Of a DNA stretch of 64,000 nt, positions 1-10,480 are shown in pieces (position 1 is the stretch's first letter; the number at the start of each line of letters is the position of its first letter). The stretch lies in NCBI RefSeq assembly GCF_001649575.2, contig NC_051440.1, forward strand, positions 19,680,895 through 19,744,894, written 5' to 3'. This DNA is from Kryptolebias marmoratus. Its lineage: Eukaryota; Chordata; Actinopteri; Cyprinodontiformes; Rivulidae. A model generated the notes under the pieces. The model did no database searches and was not told the DNA's origin. It saw nothing but the letters and a program-made list of their open reading frames with translations. A program made the position numbers and the translations under genes.

Positions 1-330
1 CATTTTAGGGCATACCTCCAAGAGACTTTTTTTTCGTCATTTGGGCAGTTCTACCTACGTGCCAAGGTTCCACTCTTCTACGACTTTCGGTTCGTCCTAT
101 CTCACGTTAGGGGGCGCTGTGGAGCAGTTTGGCCACGCCCACTTTTGATTTCAATGGAATCGTGCAATTTCTCACGGGGGACAATTTTCGGTGAAGTATG
201 GTGAATTTTTGAATATGTTAAGGCCGCCAAATTTGCGATTTTCGTCGGAACTGAATAAAAATAAGAATAAGAATTCCACGAAATATAATAGGCCTTCGCA
301 GCGCTGTCGCTGCTCGTGCCTAATTAAAAA
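1..330. repeat. Teleost dispersed repeat (unclassified)
   Basis: This stretch contains a chain of phrases that I recognise from a repeat abundant in fish genomes: 'gggggcgctgtggagc', 'ggccacgcccact', 'gtgaagtatggtgaatttt', a run of 'aataagaataagaattcc' type, and a closing 'ggccttcgcagc...gctcgtgcc'. No open reading frame survives. The repeat starts at or before the window edge, so its left end is not seen. I do not assign a superfamily. Confidence 0.6.
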
Positions 331-2630
331 CAGTTTTGCAATAATTCCTAATCATTAAAAAAATTGCTTAGCCAAAGTCAAATTCAGGGACAGTTTTCAA
401 TACAACAGGTAAACATGCTGACAGTGGCTCTGAAAGTTTTTCTTTTAAATGGCTAATTTCTTAGTTTAATGAAGTTGTAAAAATTAGGCTATACTTTCAC
501 AATAAATAAATATGTTTCATTATCATCCATCCATCAATCCATCCATTTTCTTTACCCACCCATAACATTATTATTACAAAACTTGATATTTGCTCACCAA
601 CATTTCCTGCCAATGGCAAAGCAACAAAGCAAACCAGGAATAGCCTGTTTTTTGTTTCCTCTCATCTTATTTCACATTTTACGTGGCCTATCACCCAACA
701 GTTCCACCATCTTGTCATATTGTGGCGTTTTTAAATATAATGATTCAGTTGTATGTATTTTTATACCAAATTTTGATCTTGTTTTTTTAAGTTTTACCAG
801 TTTTTTTTTTCTTTTTCTTTGTCCAAAAGACATTCCTATAAGAAACTATTGACCAGCACCTTTTTTCTCAGTTTCAGAGTGTCAGTGCTGGTTGACATAT
901 GGACTTGTGTTTTTTTTTGTGTGTGAGAAACTGCCACTGCAGGTCACAAACCCCTTTGCTCCACAGCAATGACTTTAATGAGAGCTCGCCCACGGCAAGT
1001 CAAAAGAACAAAGCAATTTGTTTGTGTGTATCTAGTCCTGCATGTGCAGTACTTTGCCAATAAAGGAATCAGTGTTGGGAGAAAGAAGCTGATATTTGAA
1101 TGTGAACATTTCTCCTAGTGCTTTGGGGCTGGGATCCTGCAGTTGCAAGCACTGAGCTGGTAATTCTTGCCCCTGTGATCAAAGCCTTGGCTCTCTTCAA
1201 GCTCCCCTACCAACCTCTCTTGTTTCTTGTTATTTTCTGTTCCCTCCCTTTTCCTCATTGCTCCAATCATAGTCAAGCGCAACCAGGCGTGAGTTATAAC
1301 CCCATGGCGGTGTTGCTTATTATCCCTGAGTCTTGCAAACCTTACTAGTCCCGCCTGGTAACCCTTCACTGTTCTGAGTCTTACCCCTTCAAACCCAATT
1401 TCCTCCTCACATGGTCAGTCAGCAGGCTCTAACTTCACCCAGACGGAACCGGCTAATTTGAGGTCCTGCCTTTTCACAAAACTTCACGCAGCCCCGGAGC
1501 TGCTATAACGCTTCATGTTCTTCCCTGCGTTTAAGTCTCCTGAAACTCGCACACAATTCACTCATCACTGTTTAACAGTGTCTCTTAGTGACAGTCATAA
1601 CTTTCAGTTAAGTTTAGACATTTTATGTTTCTTTTGCTTTCAACCAAGTTTTATTTAAAAGAAAAGCTATGAGTGAATTAATACTTTCATCTCTATTTTA
1701 TTTAACTTTTTTTTTAGCTATCCGCTTCTGCCTGCTGTTTGCTCCATTCTAATTCACACTTCAATAGCTCAAATTCATCATTTTCTTGCAAGCCCTTCGC
1801 ATATCTGTCTTTTTTCCCCTGTTTCAGACACATACAGCACAATGGAATATTCTCAAGGTTACACTCAATGTTACCCCTTTAAAAATCCAAATCGGGGTCT
1901 TTTTTTTATCTAAAACTGTAATATAGCCTGGAGCACGTTGATGAAAAATGCAGAGCAGTGCTCTGTCGTGGCAGGGAAGCAAGGAATGAGTGGCCCATTT
2001 TGGCCCATAAAAAAACACCTGAGACAGTTGGTGGTACCCTAAATGAATGTAGCCTGCGGGTGTGAGCAGTAGGCTGAGCCAAAATGATTGCTATAAAACA
2101 GGCCAGGCCTGCTGGGAGTGCTGGTGCCTCTTTTTATCTTGGCCTAACTCCATTACATGACCTTCTGGGCCTGATGTTCTCCATCTGCCTGGTTTCCTCC
2201 ACCCTCTTTTCATATTTCTGTGATATTACCTTTTCTTTCATTCTTTTGTGTTTCACTAGGTTTTACAGCCAGTCAAGTGTGCCCAAGGTTAAGTGCAGAG
2301 TGAAAAAGAACCAAATAGGGTAAGTTCAAATTGTTTGAATTTAATGTAAACATTGTCTTTGGCCATGTTGGTTTGGCCTTTATTGGCCTAACCTTTTTGA
2401 GCTAAATGAGAAGGTAGATTTCTTTCTAAAGAGTAGGTTTGTATTAGTTCCAATTACAGTCAATTCATTCCTGTTATAAAACAATAAATTAACATACAAT
2501 AATTTATGAAATGCTAATTTTTAAAAAAGCTATCTATCTATGGAAACATCCAGATTGTTTTGAATCATCACTTCATTGCAATCCTCCATCCTAGATTTGG
2601 TGACAGTGGAAAGGAACGACTCCCTTTGAA
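331..2630. other. Intergenic DNA without a supported gene
   Basis: This stretch is AT-rich. Short CCAT-type repeats at about 525-550 (catccatccatcaatccatcc, followed by 'attttcttt') look like the end of the fish repeat that also appears at 24241. Open frames here are under 90 codons and have no domain resemblance. Nothing else is supported. Confidence 0.5.
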
Positions 2631-2634
2631 CGGT

Positions 2635-3260
2635 TAAAAACCTCCAGCAGAACCATGCTCAGGCTGGGTGGCCATCTTCCTCGACCGGCTGGGGTTAGAG
2701 AGGACAGAAAAGAGACATAGACAAACAAAGTGGCTACTGGTCCAGGTGTAGTTTCTGTGCGAAGAAAAACAGGTTAATGGCAGCAATAATTAAGTACAAA
2801 CATGGACAGCAGAGAGGAAATGTGGTCAGTTTGTCCTCCAGCAGTCTAAGCCTTTGGCAGCATAACGAAAGAATAGCTCAGGGAACCCAAGCTAACCCTA
2901 ACTATAGGATTTATTTGTCTAAAAGGAAAGTCTTAAGCCTCATCTTAGAAGCAGACAGGGTGTCAGCCTCAAGATCAGAAAGTGGAAGTTGGTTCCACCA
3001 GAGAGGAACCTGAGAACTGAAAGCTCTGCCTCCCATTTTACTTTTCGAAACTCTAGGAACCACAAGTGAACCTGAAGTCTGAGAGCAAAGTGCTCCGTTA
3101 GGAAAATATGGAACAATAGGAATTTTGAAATAAGATGGAGCTTGGTGTTTGATCGCCTTGTATGTTAGAAGTAAAATTTAAAAATATATTCTGAATTTTA
3201 CAGGGAGCCAATGGAGAGAATCTAAAATTAGTGAAATATGATTTCTCCTTCAATACCACC
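2635..3260. repeat. Long teleost dispersed repeat (unclassified)
   Basis: About 600 bases match, from memory, a very common fish repeat. Marker phrases in order are 'ggctgggtggccatc', 'ctcgaccggctgggg', 'agtctaagcctttggcagcataac', 'ggaaagtcttaagcct', 'agggtgtcagcctc', 'tggttccaccagagaggaacctgag', 'aaagctctgcctccca', 'ctctaggaaccacaagt' and 'acagggagccaatggagag'. The copy is diverged and non-coding. Superfamily is left open. Confidence 0.65.
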
Positions 3261-5500
3261 ATGTTTTGTTTTTTTCCAGGCTGATATATCTCCTTTAATA
3301 TTTAATAAACTTTGGTTTATTTATTTTGTACACATGTCGGTGGTCTCCATGGAAGGAATCTTAAAGCTGTAGAGATCATTGACTCAACTGATAGAACATA
3401 TTTGCTATTTTGGTCAAATTTGTTCAAAGAATTGGGTAGCAATCAGGCTGTTCCATCTACTTCAGTTTCACAGATGATTCACTTGACTTTGGAAATCCTG
3501 TGACTTGTTGTGTGGCATCATCAGTAAATCACATGAAGTATCCTGTAAACAGTATTAAAGAATTATTTTTTATCAAGAACTAAAAACAGGAATAGGGTGA
3601 CCTTTGTTGCAGTACACTTTATATTTATTTGTTAGTTATTCCCCTGACTTTAAATGTGATGATCAGGTCAGAATATCAGCTTCCTAAAACAACTCTAATG
3701 ACATTTTCCTCAGCCTCAGCTGTGCTCTACCACTTTCAATTTAAGGCACCACTGTGTCCTAATAGATACTCACAGAGGACACTGAGAGTCTGACAAAATG
3801 CCCCCAGTGTATTTTTTTCTCTCTAATCAGCCATCATTTAAACTCAACTGACGATAATTTAATCATTTAAAGTGACACGTAAGGTTGCTCGTGTACAGTC
3901 TAGGTTATACTGTAAATATATTTCTTTCTAAAGTGAAGGGCAGAATTAGAGGAACGAAACCTTGATGACTGATCAGAGTTTAGTCTCTACTAATTATAGC
4001 TGGCAAAAGTGAGAGAAGACTGGTCACGGCTCTGAGACGTGAACTTGTTTAGGGCTATTATTTAGAATGTTTGCCTGTTGTTTGGATACAAAATGAACCA
4101 ACTAAATGGTCTTTACAGTTTGTAGAGTAACTCCATTTCCCTCCAGTTTTATGTTTAAAGGTGTGTAATAACAAAATGGTCACGTTTTCTTGTCTATATA
4201 TCTTAATAGAGGTGTTAATATAAACGTTTACAATAAATCAATTAACAATTATTTCTCACATTAGGATGTAATTACCTTTAATTATACGTTTTCTGCTGTT
4301 TTATTGTTAGTTTTATTGAGCATTTGCCATTGAGCAAACAGCCCAGGAATTGTTTATTTAATGGCCACTTGTATTTTTCATAAAACAACAATGTTTTGCT
4401 AATAATATATCATGAACTGTATATTATCATTCTTTAATTTTCGCTTTCTCTTCAGGGAGTATGCGACTTTGTCAAGATTAATTAAGAAGGTAAGTATTGA
4501 TGCATCAGGCAGCTCTCACTCAAACTCTTACTGGCCCTTGCCACTGAAATCCCAAATCAATATGTGTTCCTTATCAAATTCTCTGTCTAAGCCCAACAGA
4601 GTGACAATTGCATGCAAGCTCACAAAAAGAAATGCACACACACACACAAGATTCAATTGCTTGCTGCCTATCTGATGTCCCTGCAGGAACAGCAGGCAGG
4701 ACATCAGTGCTACTGACTAATGTCAAACGATACAGGGTATTGATCACAGATTACTCAATAATGAGTGTTTTCTTCTCTGCAAATATTTCAGAATGTGTGT
4801 GTGTGTGCAGCCTTGCTCAAGGTGTGTGTGCTGAATATTCATCATCAACTTACTAAATGGGAAAAGCAGAAAAAATACTGAACTGAATATAGCATCATAG
4901 CACCGTGTGTCCTGTCTCCTGTCATGCTGTTTTTAGGCTCATACAGTGACAAAAACAAGCCTCACATTGGTACCCTGGTTATTAGAAATGTACAATGAAT
5001 GTCAAGCATCTCTCACTGGGGAGTGAACCTGCCTTTGCCAGTCCCTACAGGGGCCTTGGCATTTCACAGCAACCTCGGTAGCTGTCGGGCATGACAAGGA
5101 CATGTCATCCTGAAACTCAAGAGAGCTGGATTTCTCATCCTCTTCTCAGCTCTTATTCCCATTAGATAAAATGATATGTTGTTAGCAAATCTCCTGGTGA
5201 CAGGGCACTCAGCTTCTTCTGTTAGCCAAGTTAAAATATATTTACTTTCTTAATCAGCCCATAGCTTGTATTTTATTCTCTGTAATGTGAGAGGATTCCT
5301 TAAATAATGAAGAAAAATTGTGGTTAGGGACATTTATCATTTTTTATCATTTTCTATCACAGGGATTTTTTTTATCTTCTGTAAGACATCTTCTTCACCT
5401 TCTCCATCATACTCTTTTTCATCCTCCTCCAGGTGCTTTCTTGCCTCTGACCCATTCTTTTTATTGCAGCTCTGAAAGCACTGTTGTATCTCTCCACATC
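3261..5500. other. Intergenic DNA without a supported gene
   Basis: No exon, RNA gene or identifiable transposon was recognised. Minor CA and GT tracts occur at about 4634-4648 and 4796-4810. Confidence 0.5.

Positions 5501-5501
<1 letters not shown>

Positions 5502-5533
<32 letters not shown>
5502..5533 (+). repeat. (CA)16 microsatellite
   Basis: An uninterrupted CA dinucleotide run of 32 bases sits inside a pyrimidine-rich stretch (about 5370-5700). Confidence 0.97.
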
Positions 5534-5535
<2 letters not shown>

Positions 5536-8118
5536 AGACTCTTTCTTTTTGGGTTGCTCCTGCCACACAATCTCTTACCTCTTGTTTAATCTGAGGCTGA
5601 ATCTTTCTCTCCATGCTGCCACTCACCCGCAAGCAAACTCATTCCAGGTTGCTTTACTTCCTCCCCCTTTTCCCCAATCAGATCGTCACACTACCTCAGA
5701 GTCATTCTCCAAATTTGGCCACTAATTGGGTTTCTTCTGCGATTAACTCAATAACAGCCTTCATATTAGAGTTTAATGTCCCCTAATGAGTCCATTTGTT
5801 GGCCAGTGGCAAATTAGGTCTGGGCTGTTTATAGATAGCCTAAACTATTTGATAGGCATTACTGAAACATTTGTGTCAATCAGTAATGTATTTGAGCACT
5901 TTTCTGATTTTAGCTTGCAGTCCTCTTATGCAGATCCTCACCAAGAAACAGATTATTCTATTCTGGTCCATGGATCAGACTATATAATTTGTGAGACAGC
6001 TCAGTAGTAACATTAATGATAACTCCAGGGGAGCAGAATAAAATCCATTTAACACTGACTGACAAATCTTCTTCCTCCTCAACAAGCATTCGGTTACACT
6101 AGTGCTGATTGTATCCGGGATTTGTGTCGAGGAGACTTGTGTCTGCCTTTGTTAACTGCGGTAATCATTGAAATATTCATGTCTGCCAACTGTACACTTT
6201 TCAACAGTGGTTATTCGGTGCACTTGCACATCCATCTAGCAGCAACACTCATTATAACAGAAGGAAATACATAAGGCCCTGCAGGCAACAATGGGGGGGA
6301 AAGAGGACAACAGGGCCTCGTAGAAGCTATCAAGCTGGGATCTTTGACAAACTTTCCACAGATTCGACTGACATGCCAAGACCCTTCCCTAGGAGTCTAA
6401 GCCTGCACGAGGCTTTGGCTTGATAAGGCAGTGTGTGAACGAATATAAAGTGAGCTGGAGGAGTTTGATATTGCGACTCATCCCAATCATATGCCTTCAG
6501 GTTAGCATGCTGTCAAAGGACTAGGTTTGTTTGAAATAAAGTTGTGCCTGCACACAGCTGCAATTCTATGATAAAGAGAAAGGTTTGATAGGTGAGGCCT
6601 TCTGTCCTTCCATCCCTGCTCCTGACTGAATCCAACTTAATTTGCATGCAAATAAAATGATAATATTTTGGTGTACTTTCTTTCTTACTTTCAGCCTCGT
6701 ATCTCTGTTTTTGTTGTGCATATATGCAACAGGTTGCACATATTATATACAGCCTTTCATCTGTGCTCCCACACTGCACTGTATGGGTCCTTAAGTAATA
6801 AATTCCTCACTGTGTGGCTGTAGGAGCCAAGATTTTATAAGGACGCCAACAATACAACGAAGAGAAAATGTCTTTGAGTGCTTTTTCTCAGCTTTCTTTC
6901 ATGCTTTGACTTTCTACAAGCAGGTTTCTCTTTTAAGTTTAATCATCTTTTAAGGTACAGGTAAAGTTAGAACAGGAGTATATGCAACATGCCCGTTCTA
7001 TAATTTTTATTAGTAGTATTCGTGTTCTCTTTAAGGGTGGGAAACTTGATCGACGAGCATCTCTCCAGACTGAAGATAATTTTTTGAGGTAAATCTTTCA
7101 CTTCACCCCGGCCCTTCCAAATCAAATAGTTTATTTTCCTTTTATGGCTGTTAAAGTTCATTTAGATTGTTGTAAACCCTAAACTGTGCCCTAAAAGCTG
7201 ACATATTGTGTGACATTTTGTCACACAAGAATACTTATTAAATCTAGAGTAATGTGTGTTACAGTTAAGACACAATTTCTGAACTGTACCCCGAAATATA
7301 TTGCATCTCATGTTTTCTGGTTGTGCAATGTAAGACTTCAGGCCAAGAATAATAATAAACAAATGTTATAATAATGTCTATTCATAATAGGCATATTTTT
7401 TATATAATATAATATATAAACTTTATTTAAATAAAGTTTGTTGATTTAAAGGTATTCATTACAATGTCATGAAGACTGGTCAAAACAGATTTGTTGAGTA
7501 AAATATACAGATAAAAAGATAGGTTTGGCTGAAACAGTAACTATAAGTATTTATGGCGCTCCACCATCCTGCATGATCCCCAATATGTATTCTTGACAGT
7601 TGTCTTTCTCCTTCTTTCTCTTTTCTTTCATGTTTAGCAGCAGATTCAGATTTGCTCCTATATTTCCACTTTTCTCCGAGATTCTACACTTGACCAATTC
7701 TGCCATATTTGTTTGCCAACTTGAGCTACAGCCAGCCTAATGGAGGTCAATCATGTGACTCGAGCTTCCGCTTGGCTTCTGCCCGATTCTGCCAAGTGCT
7801 TTGTTTACATTGAGTGTGGACCCGCATTTCAGAATTACATCTCAGTATGCCTGGAAAACTACTGAAGTAAACCTTTTCAACTTGCAAGATTTGATACAGC
7901 TCAGGATAACCTCTCTTATGCATAATTTCATACTTTGAGATGAGTACCTTTTAGAAAAAAGCTGTATTTATTTCACCAGTCCAATAAACAAAACTGGAAT
8001 AAATGAAAGAAAAGGAAATTAATTTTAAACCCTGTGTCCAATTGCCATTTACATTTGCTTTGCATAGTCAGTCAGCTTCACAGCGTTAGGAATGAGTGTC
8101 CTAAACTGCACTGGGCTA
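5534..8118. other. Intergenic DNA without a supported gene
   Basis: No gene was recognised. The segment 6280-6480 is less AT-rich and more complex than its surroundings and could hold a regulatory element, but nothing specific identifies one. A 22-bp perfect palindrome lies at 7418-7439. Confidence 0.5.
7418..7439. repeat. 22-bp perfect palindrome
   Basis: The sequence aaactttattt is followed directly by its reverse complement aaataaagttt. It lies in a very AT-rich stretch (7390-7440), so chance is possible. Confidence 0.9.
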
Positions 8119-8157
8119 TTGTCTCATCTGTACCCATGTAGGGTACAGATGAGACAA
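8119..8157. repeat. Perfect 17-bp inverted repeat (hairpin), upstream of the LDLRAD3 promoter
   Basis: The arms ttgtctcatctgtaccc (8119-8135) and gggtacagatgagacaa (8141-8157) are exact reverse complements, separated by the 5-base loop atgta. It lies about 350-380 bases upstream of the CpG island. The arms are of mixed composition, so low complexity does not explain it. Function is unknown. Confidence 0.97.
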
Positions 8158-8300
8158 AAATGCAACTTATATTTATGAGTGAAATGTGGAAAATAAACTA
8201 CTTGGATAAGTGTTCATTGATTAGAACATGAGCAAAGGAAATATAGTAAAACAAATCCTTTTTGTTTTTGTAGTATCATGGCAAAAGTGTCTGGTCTATC

Positions 8301-8340
8301 CTACTACTACTATTACTACTACTACTACTACTACTTCTAC
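8301..8340 (+). repeat. (TAC)n trinucleotide microsatellite
   Basis: About 40 bases of imperfect TAC/CTA repeat with two variant units (tat, ttc). It lies about 150 bases before the CpG island. Confidence 0.95.
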
Positions 8341-8735
8341 TTAAATACTTTAAATAATACGATCATAGCAGAGCTGAAAAACTAGACCTACTTGCATGGC
8401 ATATAATGTAGTTAACTAGTTTTTATGTTTTTGTTCTTCAAGATCAGCTCTGCTGTTTGATTCATTCATTCATTGGGGTAGTCCCCTTGCACCCTTACAC
8501 CCCCTGGCCGCAGTCTGGGGGGGCTCTGACCCGGACCCGGACCCACCGGACCCACCGACCCCTGCTCCCCGCTCTCTGCCTCCGGGCTCCGCCTTCCTCC
8601 ACCCCGAAGCCCCCTCAGCTCCTTCAGCTCCAGCTCCTCCGCCTTCTCTCCCCCCTCCACGAACCGGACCGTCTACCCCCAGCACGAACCGACTCTGACC
8701 CAGCCGAACGCGCTCGCAGTTTTTGCCCGGAAGAT

Positions 8736-8759
8736 CAACAACAACAACAACAACAACAG
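8736..8759 (+). repeat. (CAA)n microsatellite in the 5' UTR
   Basis: About eight CAA units sit in the likely 5' UTR, about 140 bases before the start codon. The unstructured CAA repeat is flanked by very GC-rich sequence. It is in the frame of the start codon, so any N-terminally extended product would read it as polyglutamine. Confidence 0.85.
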
Positions 8760-8894
8760 CAGAAGCAAAGTCCAACTGCAGACTCGCTGCATCGGAGAAG
8801 TTTTTTCTTTCTTTTCGCCCCTGGGTTTGGCCCCGCAGCGGGGCAGGACAACAACAGCAGGCCGAGGGGGAGGGAGAGAAAAAAAGGCGACCGT

Positions 8895-8949
8895 ATGATG
8901 TGGATCTGGTACCTTCTGCTTGGTTCGGGGTCGGGCTCGAGAACTGCTG
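8895..8949 (+). CDS. ldlrad3: LDLRAD3 coding exon 1: start codon and signal peptide
   Basis: This exon encodes the N-terminal signal peptide. Two ATG codons are adjacent (8895 and 8898), and the reading is M-M-W-I-W-Y-L-L-L followed by a Gly/Ser stretch. The second ATG has A at -3 and gives Met-Trp, the start of mammalian LDLRAD3 as I recall it; the first has C at -3. I therefore favour 8898 while marking from 8895. There is no ATG in about 390 bases upstream within the CpG island, which supports this as the first AUG of the message. The hydrophobic core (W-I-W-Y-L-L-L) is short but plausible for secretion. The exon ends after one base of a codon (phase 1) at the donor gtaagt (8950-8955). Joining to exon 2 gives Thr-Ala-Glu-Ser-Gln, so cleavage after the alanine is plausible. 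Confidence 0.88.
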
Positions 8950-9764
8950 GTAAGTTTGTTTATTTATTTATTTGTTTTGTTTTGTTATCGCGACGCGAAG
9001 GCGCATCAGTGCGGGCGGGGAAGCGGGGTAAAGTCTTCCAAATCTTTGTTCTGCTTTCGACGAGTTGGCCGAAAACTTCTGAAGAAGAAGTTCCCACGTT
9101 TTGGGTTTTCATTGACTGGATGTTTGCGTTTAGTTTGGAAACTGTAGGGGTGTTTGCATCACTTAGCCGCAGTCTGACAGGTTTTGGAGCTGCCCCACTC
9201 CACGGTGGAGTGTAAATATTTCCCCTTCAGAGCCTCCATGCTGTCCTGGCTTTACAGGTTTACAGATGAACTTCCTTGGTTCAGGAGCGATATGTTGACG
9301 AGTCTGTCGCTCGTTCAGCCCTGAAGGACATCACAGCTTTCCTCCTCCTGGAAGCAGATGTGGGTTTCAGCTCCTATTATTCCACATTTCTGTCCTGGAT
9401 TAACTGTCCGTATCAAAATTGGGCTGAAATTCATCCATCAACATGTATGATCATCAAAATCACACCTGAAAGTGGATGATTATGGTATCAGACATTAGAA
9501 GTTATATATTTTAACTTTACATCATGTTAAAAGTAATATTACAAGCTTGACGAATGCTTTAAGAATTTCACTTGCTCAGCTATCTGTTTTAGACAAATAT
9601 AAACAATAACAATCAAAGGTCTGCTGTTTCCTGGAAATAGGATTTGAAGTAAACCTGCATCTTATTTAATGCAGTCATTGTCAAGATTTTATGCTGTGCA
9701 CACCCACATATACAGATGAGGATACATTTGTTGATACACTTCCACAGTAATAATAATAATAAAT

Positions 9765-10480
9765 AAATAAAAACACAACTGGTTCGAGTGGCTGAAAAGC
9801 TCCAGATTTGTCTCATCAGTCCCAGAAACCGTGGGGCTTGTCAACATGCATTTTGACAACTTTCACTCTGCCTGTTTTTGTGTTTTTTTTTCTGTCAACA
9901 GTGAAGCCCTCCTGGGTCTTCTTCCATGAAGCCTATTATGGTTCAAAAAGTGACGGATGGTGCATCAGAAAGTGATGTAACTTGACCGTGGAGTTCAGCT
10001 TGAATGGTTTCATTAGCTCTATTTCTACCATTCGCACTAGCCATCTGATCAACCTGGGGTTGCATTTCCTCTTGCGGCCATGTTCTGGGAGGTTGGCTAC
10101 TGTACCATGAACTTTATACTTTTTAGCAATATTGGCAGCTGTGGTCAGAGGAACATGAAGCTGCTCAGAGATGATTTTTAGCCTTAATCCTTAACATGAA
10201 CATCTATAGCTTTCTTTCTCTGTGCCGTGTTCAGTGTGGTGCACACAGTACCATAATACGCAGCAGCATGTTTGTTCCCTTTAAGTGGGCTGAATGGCTG
10301 ATGGAAAGCTTGAAGGAACCTGTGACACTAAGATAGAACACTTAGTTTGAAACGTTGCTATAATACAAGGATTAATACTCATTTTTAAGTGGACCAACAA
10401 ACCATACCATCTTAGCAAATCTTTGTTGAACAAACACCAAACCATTTATTTTTACAATTCTTTTTGGTTATCACTTCCTA
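9765..10480 (-). pseudogene. Decayed Tc1/mariner-like transposase copy
   Basis: Read on the minus strand, 9900-10180 encodes the DNA-binding part of a Tc1-like transposase. K-Y-K-V-H-G-T-V-A-N-L-P is followed by a basic G-R-K-R-K stretch, the region between the paired-type helix-turn-helix units. Two adjacent stop codons follow after 'L-F-E-P'. Further along, at about 9770-9870, M-H-V-D-K-P-H-G-F-W-D and a frame-shifted D-E-T-N-L-E-L-F-like stretch correspond to the start of the catalytic DDE/D region. Stops and frame changes make it non-functional, and the 3' part of the catalytic domain is not recognised. The non-coding part probably continues to about 10480. It lies about 800 bases inside intron 1, in reverse orientation to LDLRAD3. 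Confidence 0.72.

Larger units (their letters stand above)
8490..9200 (+). promoter_or_regulatory. CpG-island promoter and 5' UTR of LDLRAD3
   Basis: More than 40 CpG dinucleotides fall between about 8509 and 9130, in otherwise AT-rich, CpG-poor surroundings. A GC box (gggcgggg, 9013-9020) lies just inside intron 1. I see no TATA box at a suitable place, so a dispersed-start CpG-island promoter is the likely type. The transcription start cannot be fixed from sequence, but the abrupt C-rich onset near 8490 suggests that most of 8500-8894 is 5' UTR. No ATG occurs between 8461 and 8894. The 5' UTR includes a CAA microsatellite and a purine-rich stretch (8866-8886) just before the start codon. 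Confidence 0.75.

Noticed and set aside
5318..5725. 135-codon open frame
   Set aside because: It is driven by pyrimidine-rich sequence and the (CA)16 repeat (His-Thr run), with no domain resemblance.
8119..8157. MicroRNA precursor at the 17-bp hairpin
   Set aside because: The stem is too short, the loop is tiny, and there are no flanking pairing arms. It is kept only as an inverted repeat.
8457..9215. 252-codon open frame over the CpG island
   Set aside because: It starts at a TTG and runs through the donor site into intron 1. Only 8895-8949 is accepted as coding; the rest is treated as 5' UTR plus intron, although the open 5' part is listed as a finding.
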